This document shows positions 15,707 to 23,696 of a DNA stretch of 64,000 nt, piece after piece. Source of the DNA: Nannocystis sp. (GTDB lineage: Bacteria; Myxococcota_A; Polyangia; Nannocystales; Nannocystaceae); the NCBI GenBank assembly GCA_016712315.1, contig JADJRG010000031.1, forward strand, positions 124,001-188,000. Direction: 5' to 3'. Made by a program: the position numbers and the translations under genes. Each line of letters begins with the position of its first letter. Position 1 is the stretch's first letter. The notes below the pieces were generated by a model. The model had not been told where the DNA came from, made no database searches, and saw nothing but the letters and a program-made list of their open reading frames with translations.

Positions 15707-16798
15707 TCAGGGGAGGGCGAGCGGTAGGCCGCGAGCCGCGCGCGGGGGCTTGCCGAGCTGACCACAGGCGGCCATGGCCTCGTCTCCGCGGGTGCGGCGG
15801 ACCGCGACGGTGAGCCGGTGCGCGCGCAGGCGGTCGCGGAAGAGGTCGACCGCGGCGTCGGTGGGGCGGCGCAGCTCGCTCCCAGGGTGCTGGTTGAAGG
15901 CGATGAGGTTGACCTTGCAGGGGAGATCGTGGAGCAGCGCGGCGAGGCGATCGACGTCCTCCGGGGCGTCGTTGACGCCAGCGAGCAAGACGTACTCGAT
16001 GAGGATCCGCTGGCGCGGACGCACGGGGAAGCGGCGAAGGGCGGCGATCAGGGCGGCGATCGGCCACTTGCGGTTCACTGGCATCAGCCAGTCGCGGACC
16101 TCGTCGGTGGTCGCGTTGAGGCTGACGGCGAGCTGCGCGGGGGACTCGGCGCCGAGGCGATCGATCGCCGGTACGATCCCAGAGGTCGAGACGGTGACGC
16201 GGCGCGCGGAGAGATCGAGGCCGGCAGGGTCGATGAGGATCTGGGTGGCCGGCACCACCGCGCCTAGGTTGTGTAGCGGCTCACCCATGCCCATGAAGAC
16301 GACCCCCGTGATCGGCCGCGCGCCGAAGTGACGGCGGGCGAGCACGAGCTGGTCGACGATCTCGGCGGCGGAGAGATCGCCCATCAGCCCCATCTTGGCG
16401 GTGAGGCAGAAGCGGCAGCCCATCGCACAACCGACCTGGCTCGAGAGACAGAGGGTGGCCCGGTCAGCGCCCGGGATCAGCACCGACTCGATGATCGCGC
16501 CGCTAGCTGTCTCAAAGAGCAGCTTGCTGGCGCCGTCGCTGGCGGTGCGGAGCTCGCGGAGGGTGAGGGCGTCGATCTGAGCGGCGTCGGCGAGGCGGCG
16601 CCGCAGCGCCGGGGTGAGGCCGTCGATCTCAGAGAAGTGGGCGGCGCGCCGGCGGTGGAGGCCGATCCACAGGCGCTCAGCGGCGGAAGGCGGGGCGTCG
16701 AGGTGGCTTTGCAGCCAGGCGCCGAGCTGCGGGCGGGTGAGGCCCTTGAGCAGCACCCGTCCGTCGACGGCGGCGGGCGTTGCGCTGGTGGACGGCAT
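15707..16798 (-). CDS. rlmN: Radical SAM 23S rRNA (adenine2503-C2)-methyltransferase RlmN
   Basis: Methylates A2503 of 23S rRNA (and tRNA A37 in some species) by a radical SAM, methyl-Cys mechanism. 363 residues from ATG 16798. The cluster motif CxxxCxxC is C124-AMG-C128-RF-C131 inside SSQVGCAMGCRFCLTAKMG; GVVFMGMGEPLHN is the SAM-binding GGE-like strand; VTVSTSGIVPAI and LAVSLNATTDEVRDWLMPVN are typical; the methyl-accepting second Cys is C345 in MAACGQLG. A GTG at 16819 is an alternative start. RlmN is favoured over Cfr because this looks like a chromosomal housekeeping context. Confidence 0.93.
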   Translation of the reverse strand: MPSTSATPAAVDGRVLLKGLTRPQLGAWLQSHLDAPPSAAERLWIGLHRRRAAHFSEIDGLTPALRRRLADAAQIDALTLRELRTASDGASKLLFETASGAIIESVLIPGADRATLCLSSQVGCAMGCRFCLTAKMGLMGDLSAAEIVDQLVLARRHFGARPITGVVFMGMGEPLHNLGAVVPATQILIDPAGLDLSARRVTVSTSGIVPAIDRLGAESPAQLAVSLNATTDEVRDWLMPVNRKWPIAALIAALRRFPVRPRQRILIEYVLLAGVNDAPEDVDRLAALLHDLPCKVNLIAFNQHPGSELRRPTDAAVDLFRDRLRAHRLTVAVRRTRGDEAMAACGQLGKPPRAARGLPLALP

Positions 16799-16836
16799 CG
16801 GCGGGGCGGATGGTAACACGCGCGGGAGCTCGCGGC

Positions 16837-17727
16837 TCAGGCGAGCGCTCGCAGCAGCCAGGCGGCGACGGCCCGCCAGAGCGGGCGCGAGGCGGGATCG
16901 GTGACCATCGCCATGTGGTCAGGGGCGAGGCGGCCGAGCTGCGGGGGGGCGCTGTGGCCGAGGCGCCAGAGCTCGCGGCGGCGGAGGGGCGCCGAGAAAT
17001 TGGCGGCGGCGCTGGGGTGGGCGAGCAGGCGATCGCCGTCGCTGACGACGTGGAGGACGGGGCACTCGATCGCGGGGAGGCCGGCGCGGTAGTCGAGGCC
17101 GCTGGCGGCGCTCCAGCGATCGGCGTCGAGCCAGCGGGTCATGCTGAGCCAGTAGGCGGCGGGCTCGTCGTCGCTGCCGACGCGGAGGCGGCGGACCGGC
17201 AGGTAGGCGGCGCGGGCCGCGAGCTCGCGGGTGAGCCCGAAGGTGAGGCGCTTGAGGAGCCGGCGGCGAGCGCTGGGCTCGCAGCCGCGGAGCCAGAGAT
17301 CCATGGCGAGGGCGACGTGGGCGCGCACGGGGGCGTGAGGGCGCTGGCCGAGCCAGGCGAGCGAGGTGTGGGCGAAGAGGGAGTGGCCGAGCAGGGCGAT
17401 CGGCGCGCTCTGGTCGATCATCGCGGCGAGATCGAGGTAGGCTGCGGTGTCGTCGACGAGATCGTCGTAGGTCCAACGACCTCCCTCGGCGGCGCGCGGG
17501 CCGCTGCGGCCGTGGCCGCGGAGATCAGGGAGCAGGACGCGGAGACCGGCGAGGCGCAGGGTCTCGGCGAGGCACGGGCGGTCCTGGCGATAGAGGGTGC
17601 GTGAGTCGACCATCATCGCGTGCCCCGCGATCACGGTGCCGCGGGGCGGGCCGGCGGGGAGCAGCTCGCGGACGGCCAAGGACCAGCCGTCCGCGGTGGC
17701 GATCCGGTGGTCGCGATCAGCGGGCAT
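16837..17727 (-). CDS. Alpha/beta hydrolase (serine aminopeptidase/lysophospholipase-like)
   Basis: 296 residues. The fold is shown by VIAGHAMMVDSRTLYR (oxyanion region), VLLPDLRGHGRSGPRAAEGG, nucleophile elbow LLGHSLFAHTSL with Ser116, the acid strand CPVLHVVSDGDRLL, and a C-terminal His in LAPDHMAMVTDP. The pattern H-A-M-M-V-D in the oxyanion loop resembles a subset of myxobacterial hydrolases of unknown substrate. Its 5' end is overlapped by 11 bases by the methyltransferase gene upstream, so the two are probably translated together. Confidence 0.82.
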   Translation of the reverse strand: MPADRDHRIATADGWSLAVRELLPAGPPRGTVIAGHAMMVDSRTLYRQDRPCLAETLRLAGLRVLLPDLRGHGRSGPRAAEGGRWTYDDLVDDTAAYLDLAAMIDQSAPIALLGHSLFAHTSLAWLGQRPHAPVRAHVALAMDLWLRGCEPSARRRLLKRLTFGLTRELAARAAYLPVRRLRVGSDDEPAAYWLSMTRWLDADRWSAASGLDYRAGLPAIECPVLHVVSDGDRLLAHPSAAANFSAPLRRRELWRLGHSAPPQLGRLAPDHMAMVTDPASRPLWRAVAAWLLRALA

Positions 17728-18556
17728 GGGCCGCCCGGGCGCGGCGTCGGCCCCAGAACAGGATGAGGGCGCGGCGACGCAGGACTTGGATGTCCTCTAG
17801 GCCATGGGACTCGAAGAGGCCGAGGAGCGCTCGTTGGTCGAAGACGCGGGCGTCAGAGATCCACTCGAAGAGGGCCGCGGCGCGGCGCGGGAGCGCGCCC
17901 CCGTCGTGGGCGAAGGTGCTGGCGATGAAGCCTCCGCCGTCGCGGAGGACGCGGCCGATCTCGGCGGCGGCGGCGGCAGGATCGGGCCAGACGTGGAGGG
18001 CGGCGCCGGCGTGGATCCCGGCGATCGCGGCGGAGGCGAAGGGGAGGCGAGCGACGTCGGCGCGGATCAGCTCGACGTCGCTCTGCTGGTCGCGGCAGCG
18101 CTTGGCGCATTGATCGAGCATGGCGGTCGACCAGTCGACGCCGTAGACGCGCGCGAAGGCGCCGCCGCGGGCGAGGTGGCGGGCGGTGTGGCCGGGGCCG
18201 CAGCTCAGGTCGACGACGAGGCCGCCGCGGGCGCTGGCGAGGGCGCCGTCGACGAGGCGCAGCTCTTCACCGAGATCATGGCGGCGACCGCCAGCGATCG
18301 CGGTGAAGGCGGGTCGCCACGCGCGCTGGTAGACCTGCGCGAGCGCGCGCGAGTGCATGAGGCGAGGGCCGACGCCGCGGGCGCCGGTGTCGACCTGGCC
18401 GATGAAGTCGAGGTAAGGGGCCTGCTCCGAAGGACAGGTCGCGACGGGGCGCGCGCAGGCGGGGCAGGCGAGGGCGCTCACCTCCGCGACGAGGGGGCCG
18501 AGGCAGCTCGGGCAGACGAGCTCGGGGCGGCGTTGGAGGTCGATCACGGGCGCCAA
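17717..18556 (-). CDS. Class I SAM-dependent methyltransferase with N-terminal zinc-ribbon
   Basis: 279 residues. The N-terminus has a Cys4 knuckle (C15-P-S-C18 and C31-P-A-C34), like the Trm112-type or RlmA-type zinc ribbon that often precedes methyltransferase domains. Motif I is VVDLSCGPGHTARHLA (~115), motif II GVDWSTAMLDQCAKR, motif III/IV LIRADVARLPFASAAIAG and AALHVWPDP; together they resemble UbiE/menaquinone-type small-molecule methyltransferases. The open frame starts with TTG 18556; GTG 18547 is an alternative. Tight spacing with the downstream hydrolase and the MMPL gene 33 bases upstream implies a shared operon. Substrate unknown. Confidence 0.8.
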   Translation of the reverse strand: MAPVIDLQRRPELVCPSCLGPLVAEVSALACPACARPVATCPSEQAPYLDFIGQVDTGARGVGPRLMHSRALAQVYQRAWRPAFTAIAGGRRHDLGEELRLVDGALASARGGLVVDLSCGPGHTARHLARGGAFARVYGVDWSTAMLDQCAKRCRDQQSDVELIRADVARLPFASAAIAGIHAGAALHVWPDPAAAAAEIGRVLRDGGGFIASTFAHDGGALPRRAAALFEWISDARVFDQRALLGLFESHGLEDIQVLRRRALILFWGRRRARAAHAR

Positions 18557-18589
18557 ATATATAACAGGAGGGATCGTGCGGCGGCGCGG

Positions 18590-21091
18590 CTAGGCCGGCG
18601 GCGGCTCGAGCGGGGCGCGGGAGTCGCGACGGCGCCTGCTGCGGCGCCGCCGTAGGCGCGGCTGGGCTTGGATGACGGCGATCGCGGGGAGCACGGTGAG
18701 GGCGGCGAGCGCGGCCATGACGATCCCGAGCACGGCGAGCTCGCCGATCGCTCGCAGGCCGCCGGACTCGGCGACGATGAACGCCGCGAAGCCGACCATC
18801 GTCGTGGCGGTGGCGGCGAGGATGGCGGCGCCGGTCTCGCGGATGCTGCGGGCGATGTCGCCGAGGGTGCGGGCGCGGCGGAGGCGATCCATCAAGTAGA
18901 CGCCGTTGTCGACGCCGAGGCCGAGGATCGCGGGCAAGATCGGCACGTTGAGCAGGGTGTAGCGGACGCCGAGCCAGCCCATCGCGGCGCTCATCCACCA
19001 GAAGGCGAGCGCGAGCGGCAGGATGGTCAGCAGGGCGGCGGCGAGCGAGCGGAGCTGCCAGAAGACGAGCGCGATGATGAGGACGAGCGCCATGCCGACG
19101 ACGATCGGCGCCTCCTCCTGCATGAGCTCGAAGATCGCGACGTAGGCGGTGGTCTCGGCGACGTAGGCCGCGCCGGGGCGATCGCCGGTGTACGCGCTGG
19201 TCTCCTCGAGGAAGCGGGCGCCGTGGATGATGTCGGCGCCGTCGAAGTCCATGTACGCGAGCACCGCGTAGCGGCCGTCGACGCCGCGGATCTGGCTGAG
19301 GATCTGCGGCGGTAGATCGTCGACGCCGAAGGGCCGGGCGGCGAGCATGCGGCGGAGCATGCGGGCGTCCCTCGCGGTCATCATGTCGTCGGCGGCGGCG
19401 GCCTCTGGTTCTTCGAGGCGGGCGAGCGCGCGCTCAGGGAGCGCCTCGGCGAGCTCGGCGATCGCCTCACGGCGGGCGTCTTGGTCGATCTCCGGGGGCG
19501 GTAGCAGCGCGCCGGGGCCGACGAGGGCGGAGACGAGGCTGTCGCCGGCGGCCTTGCGGGCGGCGTGGCGGGGCCCGGCGGTCGCGAGCAGGGCCGCCGC
19601 GGCGGGGAGGTCGTCGACGAGCAGGTACGCGGCGACGACCTGAGAGCCGAAGATCTGCTGGACGACCTCGTTCTCGCGCTCGGTGCGGGCGCGGGCCTGA
19701 TCGCTGAGCAGGGCGCGGCCGTTGCGCTCGAATTCGACGCGGCGGGCGCCCTGGAAGGCGAGCACGGTGAAGAGCGCGGCGGCGCCGAAGATGAGGCCTG
19801 GTCGGCGGACCAAGAGCCTGGCCCATAGACCAGGTCGGTCGCTGGGCGGGCGGCGCGGCGGCTTGACGCCGACGAGGTGCAGGAGCGCGGGGAAGACGGT
19901 GATCATCGCGATCAGGCAGAGGACCATGCCGATCGCGGCGATCAGGCCGAACTCGTGGAAGGCGGGGAAGCCGGAGCTGGCCATCACGACGAAGGCGCTG
20001 ACGGTGGTCGCGGCGGCGATCAGCAGCGGCGCGATGAGGCCGCGGAAGGCGCGGCGGATCGCCTCGTCTTGGGGGTGCTCGGCGAGCTCGCGGCGGACGC
20101 GGGCGAAGAAGTGGATCCCCGCGTCGATGCCGATGCCGACCAACACGGTGGTGATCAGCGCGGTGATCGCGTTGAGGTGGCCGAGGATGAGCTGAGTGAG
20201 GCCCATCGACCAGGCGACGCCGCAGAGCAGGGGCAGGAGCAGCGTGAAGATCGCGCGGAGGGAGCGGAAGAGGACGAAGAGGATGACGAGCACGCCGAGC
20301 AGGCCGGCGGCGCCGCTGCGCACGACGTCGCGGTTGACCGCCTCGCTGACCTCGGCCTGGCTGACGTAGCGGCCGATAATGCTGGTCTTGAGGCCAGATC
20401 CAGTCCATGGCCCGGGGCGATCGAGCTGCGCCCGCGCGGCCTCGTTGACCTCCTTGACCACGGCGGTGGCGAAGGCCGCGTCGGTGGAGGGGCGGGTGGG
20501 GAAGGCGAGCAGGACCTGGGCCTCGACGCCCTCACGCTCGTAGTAGTCCTCAAAGCCGGTGCGCGAGATCGCGCCCGCGCGGTGGTCGTCGACGAGGCGG
20601 CGCAGGCGGGCGGGGGCGCGCGGGTCAGGGGGCTCGAGGCAGGTGTCAGGGGTGGCCGTGCAGAGCTCGTAGTGCTGCCAGGCCTCGACGTGCTCCTGGA
20701 GCTCGGTGAACTCCTCGTCGCTCAAGTAGTAGAGGGCGCGGTCGATGAAGAAGTCAGAGCGGAGGCGGTAGTCGACGTCGCGGAGGTTGGGGCTGGCCTG
20801 AAGGACAGGTACGAGGGCCTCGACGTAGGCGTTGCGGGCTGCCTTGCTGCCGCCCTCGACCAAGACCTTGACGTCGCCGAGGACCCCGAAGCTGGCCTCG
20901 AGCGCGCGCAGGTTCTCGACGACGAGGTGATCGTCGGGGAGGAGCGCGCGCATGTCGCTCTCGATCTTGAGGTGACTGGCGGCGTAGACGCCGGCGGCGG
21001 TGAGCAGGGCGCCGCTCACCAGGATGAGGCGGTGGTGGCGGAGGACGCCGTCGATCCAGCGATCCCGGAGGCGATGAAGGAAGGTGCTCAC
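18590..21091 (-). CDS. MMPL/RND-family transporter (HpnN-like)
   Basis: 833-residue inner-membrane transporter from GTG 21091. Layout is the duplicated RND plan: helix 1 (LILVSGALLTAAGVYAASHL), a first periplasmic domain, a five-helix bundle around residues 255-400 (including AGLLGVLVILFVLFRSLRA and LITTVLVGIGIDAGIHFFAR), helix 7, a second periplasmic loop and a final five-helix bundle with ILGLGVDNGVYLMDRLRRA. The G-I-G-I-D-A-G-I and G-L-G-V-D-N-G-V motifs hold the Asp expected for proton relay. Such proteins move lipids or hopanoids toward the outer membrane. Cargo unknown; located with a methyltransferase and a hydrolase that might act on the same lipid-like molecule (inference). Confidence 0.85.
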   Translation of the reverse strand: MSTFLHRLRDRWIDGVLRHHRLILVSGALLTAAGVYAASHLKIESDMRALLPDDHLVVENLRALEASFGVLGDVKVLVEGGSKAARNAYVEALVPVLQASPNLRDVDYRLRSDFFIDRALYYLSDEEFTELQEHVEAWQHYELCTATPDTCLEPPDPRAPARLRRLVDDHRAGAISRTGFEDYYEREGVEAQVLLAFPTRPSTDAAFATAVVKEVNEAARAQLDRPGPWTGSGLKTSIIGRYVSQAEVSEAVNRDVVRSGAAGLLGVLVILFVLFRSLRAIFTLLLPLLCGVAWSMGLTQLILGHLNAITALITTVLVGIGIDAGIHFFARVRRELAEHPQDEAIRRAFRGLIAPLLIAAATTVSAFVVMASSGFPAFHEFGLIAAIGMVLCLIAMITVFPALLHLVGVKPPRRPPSDRPGLWARLLVRRPGLIFGAAALFTVLAFQGARRVEFERNGRALLSDQARARTERENEVVQQIFGSQVVAAYLLVDDLPAAAALLATAGPRHAARKAAGDSLVSALVGPGALLPPPEIDQDARREAIAELAEALPERALARLEEPEAAAADDMMTARDARMLRRMLAARPFGVDDLPPQILSQIRGVDGRYAVLAYMDFDGADIIHGARFLEETSAYTGDRPGAAYVAETTAYVAIFELMQEEAPIVVGMALVLIIALVFWQLRSLAAALLTILPLALAFWWMSAAMGWLGVRYTLLNVPILPAILGLGVDNGVYLMDRLRRARTLGDIARSIRETGAAILAATATTMVGFAAFIVAESGGLRAIGELAVLGIVMAALAALTVLPAIAVIQAQPRLRRRRSRRRRDSRAPLEPPPA

Positions 21092-21131
21092 CAGCGCGTG
21101 AGGTTGCCCGAGGGCGCGGAGGGTCGAGGTT

Positions 21132-21434
21132 TCAGCGCACGACCGCGTAGCCGAGGCGGTCGATGGCGGCGATGATCGCGTCGACGCTGGCGCGGCTGGG
21201 ATCGTGACGGACGGTGACGCGTTGGGCCTGGTGATCGGCGGTCGCAGAGTCCACGCCGTCGAGCTTCTGCAGCTCAGCCGTGATGGCGCCCTCGCAGGAG
21301 CCGCAGACCATGCCCTCGACCCTCAGCTCAGTGGTCGTGAGGGCGCTTGCGGCGAGCGGCTCCGGCGCGCCCGGGCCGCAGGCGAGGGCCGTCGCGGCGA
21401 GGGCGAGCAGGATCGAGAGGAGGGCGCGGCGCAT
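21132..21434 (-). CDS. Exported heavy-metal-associated (HMA) domain protein
   Basis: 100 residues from ATG 21434: signal peptide MRRALLSILLALAATALACG with a possible lipidation Cys (weak lipobox ALAC), then a complete HMA domain of ~65 residues. The metal-binding motif is GMVCGSCEGAITAEL (C-x-x-C), followed by LDGVDSATADHQAQRVTVRH and IIAAIDRLGYAV. Cytosolic HMA chaperones bind Cu(I); an exported version could resemble MerP-type periplasmic metal binders. The frame is open to 21482 but the signal peptide fixes the start. Located seven bases downstream of the PASTA gene on the same strand. Confidence 0.82.
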   Translation of the reverse strand: MRRALLSILLALAATALACGPGAPEPLAASALTTTELRVEGMVCGSCEGAITAELQKLDGVDSATADHQAQRVTVRHDPSRASVDAIIAAIDRLGYAVVR

Positions 21435-21441
21435 CTTCGGC

Positions 21442-22239
21442 TCAGTTTGGGGCGACGACGGTGAGCTTGATCGCGGTGCCAAAGGGCACCTTGGTCCCGG
21501 CGGCGGGCTCTTGGCGGAGCACGTAGCCCTCGCCGTGCTCGGCGTGCTCGGTGCGGCGGACCTCGCCGAGCTCGAGGCCGATGTTTTGCAGGTCGGCTTT
21601 GGCGGTGCGCAGGTACTTGCCGGTCATCTTGGGGACCTCGAGCATCGGCATGCTGGCGATCGTCAGCTTGACGTCGGTGCCGCTGGGGGCCTTGGCGCCG
21701 CCCTTGGGCTCCTGCGCGAGCACGGTGCCGGGGGTGCGGTTGGAGTCCTGCGCGATCGGCTCGGGGACCTCGAAGCCGAGCGCTTCGAGCTCGACGCGCG
21801 CCTCGTCGAGGGTCTTGCCGGTGACCGTCGGGATCTTGAGGTCCTCCTTGGCTTTGGCGACGACGACGCGGATCTCGCGGGTGGTGAGGACCGTGCCTGG
21901 GGGGGGATCTTGCTCGAGGATCTCGCCGGGGCGCTTGTCGGGGGCGTCGCGCTGCTCGTCCTCGATGATGACGATGCCTTGGGCGCCAGCGAGGGAGCGG
22001 GCCTTCTTGACGGTGATGCCGCGGTAGTCCGGGGCGGTCGGGCTGGGGGCCGGCGCGGGCGCGGGCTGCTCGACGATCACTTGCGGGGCGGGGAGCGGCT
22101 GCGGCGCGGGCTGGACGAGCACCTGCTGCGGCGCGGCGGGCAGGGTGCCGGTCATCTTCATGATCTGGGGGCCCAGGAAGATCTGGACCAGGACGGCCAC
22201 GATCAGCGAGATCAGGACGGTTTTTAGGGTGTCGTTCAT
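21442..22239 (-). CDS. Membrane-anchored PASTA-domain protein without kinase domain
   Basis: 265 residues. An N-terminal anchor helix (LKTVLISLIVAVLVQIFLGP) is followed by a Pro/Ala/Gln linker and about three PASTA repeats: GITVKKARSLAGAQGIVIIE, VTGKTLDEARVELEALGFEV and MTGKYLRTAKADLQNIGLEL, each ending in a G-T-x-V strand such as PPGTVLTTREIRVVV. PASTA domains bind muropeptides or other partners and usually sit on PknB-type kinases or PBPs; here they stand alone on a membrane stem, presumably on the periplasmic side. The start MNDTLKTVLISLI at 22239 follows an 11-residue open extension that is unlikely to be used. Divergent from preT. Confidence 0.85.
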   Translation of the reverse strand: MNDTLKTVLISLIVAVLVQIFLGPQIMKMTGTLPAAPQQVLVQPAPQPLPAPQVIVEQPAPAPAPSPTAPDYRGITVKKARSLAGAQGIVIIEDEQRDAPDKRPGEILEQDPPPGTVLTTREIRVVVAKAKEDLKIPTVTGKTLDEARVELEALGFEVPEPIAQDSNRTPGTVLAQEPKGGAKAPSGTDVKLTIASMPMLEVPKMTGKYLRTAKADLQNIGLELGEVRRTEHAEHGEGYVLRQEPAAGTKVPFGTAIKLTVVAPN

Positions 22240-22382
22240 CGAACTCCGAGGGCCGGCGGCTGCGCCGACCAAGGCGGCGGGAGCATAACGCGGCGAGGGG
22301 CCGGTGCGGTAGCTCCTGCGGACGACGCTGATCTTTTTCGCCCGCGCCGGGCGGGGCGCCAGTGATATCGTCGCGGGCCGCG

Positions 22383-23696
22383 ATGACGAAGTTGCCGCCG
22401 ACCCGCTCAGAGACGGTCTTCGCCGACGCTAAGCCGCCCTATGGGGCCGCTCAGGCGCTGGCTGAGGCGAACCGATGCTTCTACTGCGCGGACGCCCCGT
22501 GCATACAGGCCTGCCCGACGGAGATCGATATCCCGGAGTTCATCCGCAAGATCTCTACGGACAACCTCAAGGGATCAGCGCGCACGATCTTCGCGTCCAA
22601 TATTTTTGGGATGAGCTGCGCGCGGGTGTGCCCGGTCGAGGTGCTCTGCGTGGGCGCTTGCGTCTACAACGAGATGGACGCGCCGCCGATCCAGATCGGC
22701 AAGCTCCAGCGCTACGCGACCGATCGGGCGTTCGCCGAGGGCTGGCGCTTCTTTGAAGCCGGGCCAGACTCGGGTAAGAGCGTGGCGCTGCTCGGCGGCG
22801 GGCCGGCGTCGCTGGCGGCGGCCCACGAGCTGCGGCGCCAGGGCCACGCGTGCACGATCTACGAGCAGAGCGAGCTGCTCGGCGGGCTCTCGGCGACCGG
22901 CGTCGCTCCCTACAAGATGCAGGCCGATCGGGCGCTCGAGGAGGTCGAGTGGGTGCTGGGGATCGGCGGGATCGAGGTGCGCACGGGGGTGGCGATCGGC
23001 CGCGATCTGTCGCTGTCGGAGCTGCGCGAGCGCCACGACGCGGTGCTGATCGGCATCGGGCTAGGGCCGGATCGGCTGCTGGCGGCGCCAGGGCACGAGC
23101 TCGCGGGGATCCGCGGGGCGGTGGCGTGGATCGCCGAGATGAAGACGAAGGCGCTCGACCTGCGCGGGATCGGGAGGGCCGCGGTGATCGGCGGCGGCAA
23201 CACGGCGGTCGACGCGGTCCGTGAATTGCTCGGGGTGGGGATCGGGGAGGTGACGCTGATCTACCGCGGCAGCGAGGCCGAGATGAGCGGCTACGCGCAT
23301 GAGTGGGCGGCGGCGAAGATCGCGGGCGCGCGGGCGGCCTTCCGCTGCCAGCCGATCGGCTTCACCGGCGAGGCTGGGCAGGTGCGAGGGGTCGAGGTGG
23401 TGAGCCTCGACGCGGAGCGCCGGCCGATCGCGGGGGGCGAGCGGGTGATCGCGGCGGAGCTGGTGCTGATGGCGATCGGTCAGTCGCGGCTAGGCGCGCT
23501 GGTCGACGGGGTCGACGGGCTCACGCTCGCGGGCGGGCACGTGGTGGTCGACGCGGCGGGGGCGACAGGCTGCCCGGGGGTCTTCGCCGCGGGCGACTGC
23601 GCGAACGGCGGCAAAGAAGTGGTGAACGCGGTCGCCGAGGGGCGACGGGCCGCGTTGGCGATCGATCGCTACCTCCGAGGAGGAGAAGCACTGTGA
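22383..23696 (+). CDS. preT: NAD(P)H-dependent dihydropyrimidine dehydrogenase, PreT (flavin/Fe-S) subunit
   Basis: Electron-input subunit of the heteromeric dihydropyrimidine dehydrogenase that reduces uracil/thymine. 437 residues from ATG 22383 (GTG 22362 possible). The N-terminal 4Fe-4S region has C32-x-x-C35...C40-x-x-x-C44 and C79-x-x-x-C83...C89-x-x-x-C93, as in GltD-type subunits. A FAD-binding loop ALLGGGPASLAAAHELRRQG and an NAD(P)-binding loop AAVIGGGNTAVDAVRELLG follow; the C-terminal GVFAAGDCANGGKEVVNAVA is the FAD-site Asp motif. Its TGA overlaps the preA GTG start. First gene of a locus that encodes all later pathway steps. Confidence 0.92.
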   Translation: MTKLPPTRSETVFADAKPPYGAAQALAEANRCFYCADAPCIQACPTEIDIPEFIRKISTDNLKGSARTIFASNIFGMSCARVCPVEVLCVGACVYNEMDAPPIQIGKLQRYATDRAFAEGWRFFEAGPDSGKSVALLGGGPASLAAAHELRRQGHACTIYEQSELLGGLSATGVAPYKMQADRALEEVEWVLGIGGIEVRTGVAIGRDLSLSELRERHDAVLIGIGLGPDRLLAAPGHELAGIRGAVAWIAEMKTKALDLRGIGRAAVIGGGNTAVDAVRELLGVGIGEVTLIYRGSEAEMSGYAHEWAAAKIAGARAAFRCQPIGFTGEAGQVRGVEVVSLDAERRPIAGGERVIAAELVLMAIGQSRLGALVDGVDGLTLAGGHVVVDAAGATGCPGVFAAGDCANGGKEVVNAVAEGRRAALAIDRYLRGGEAL

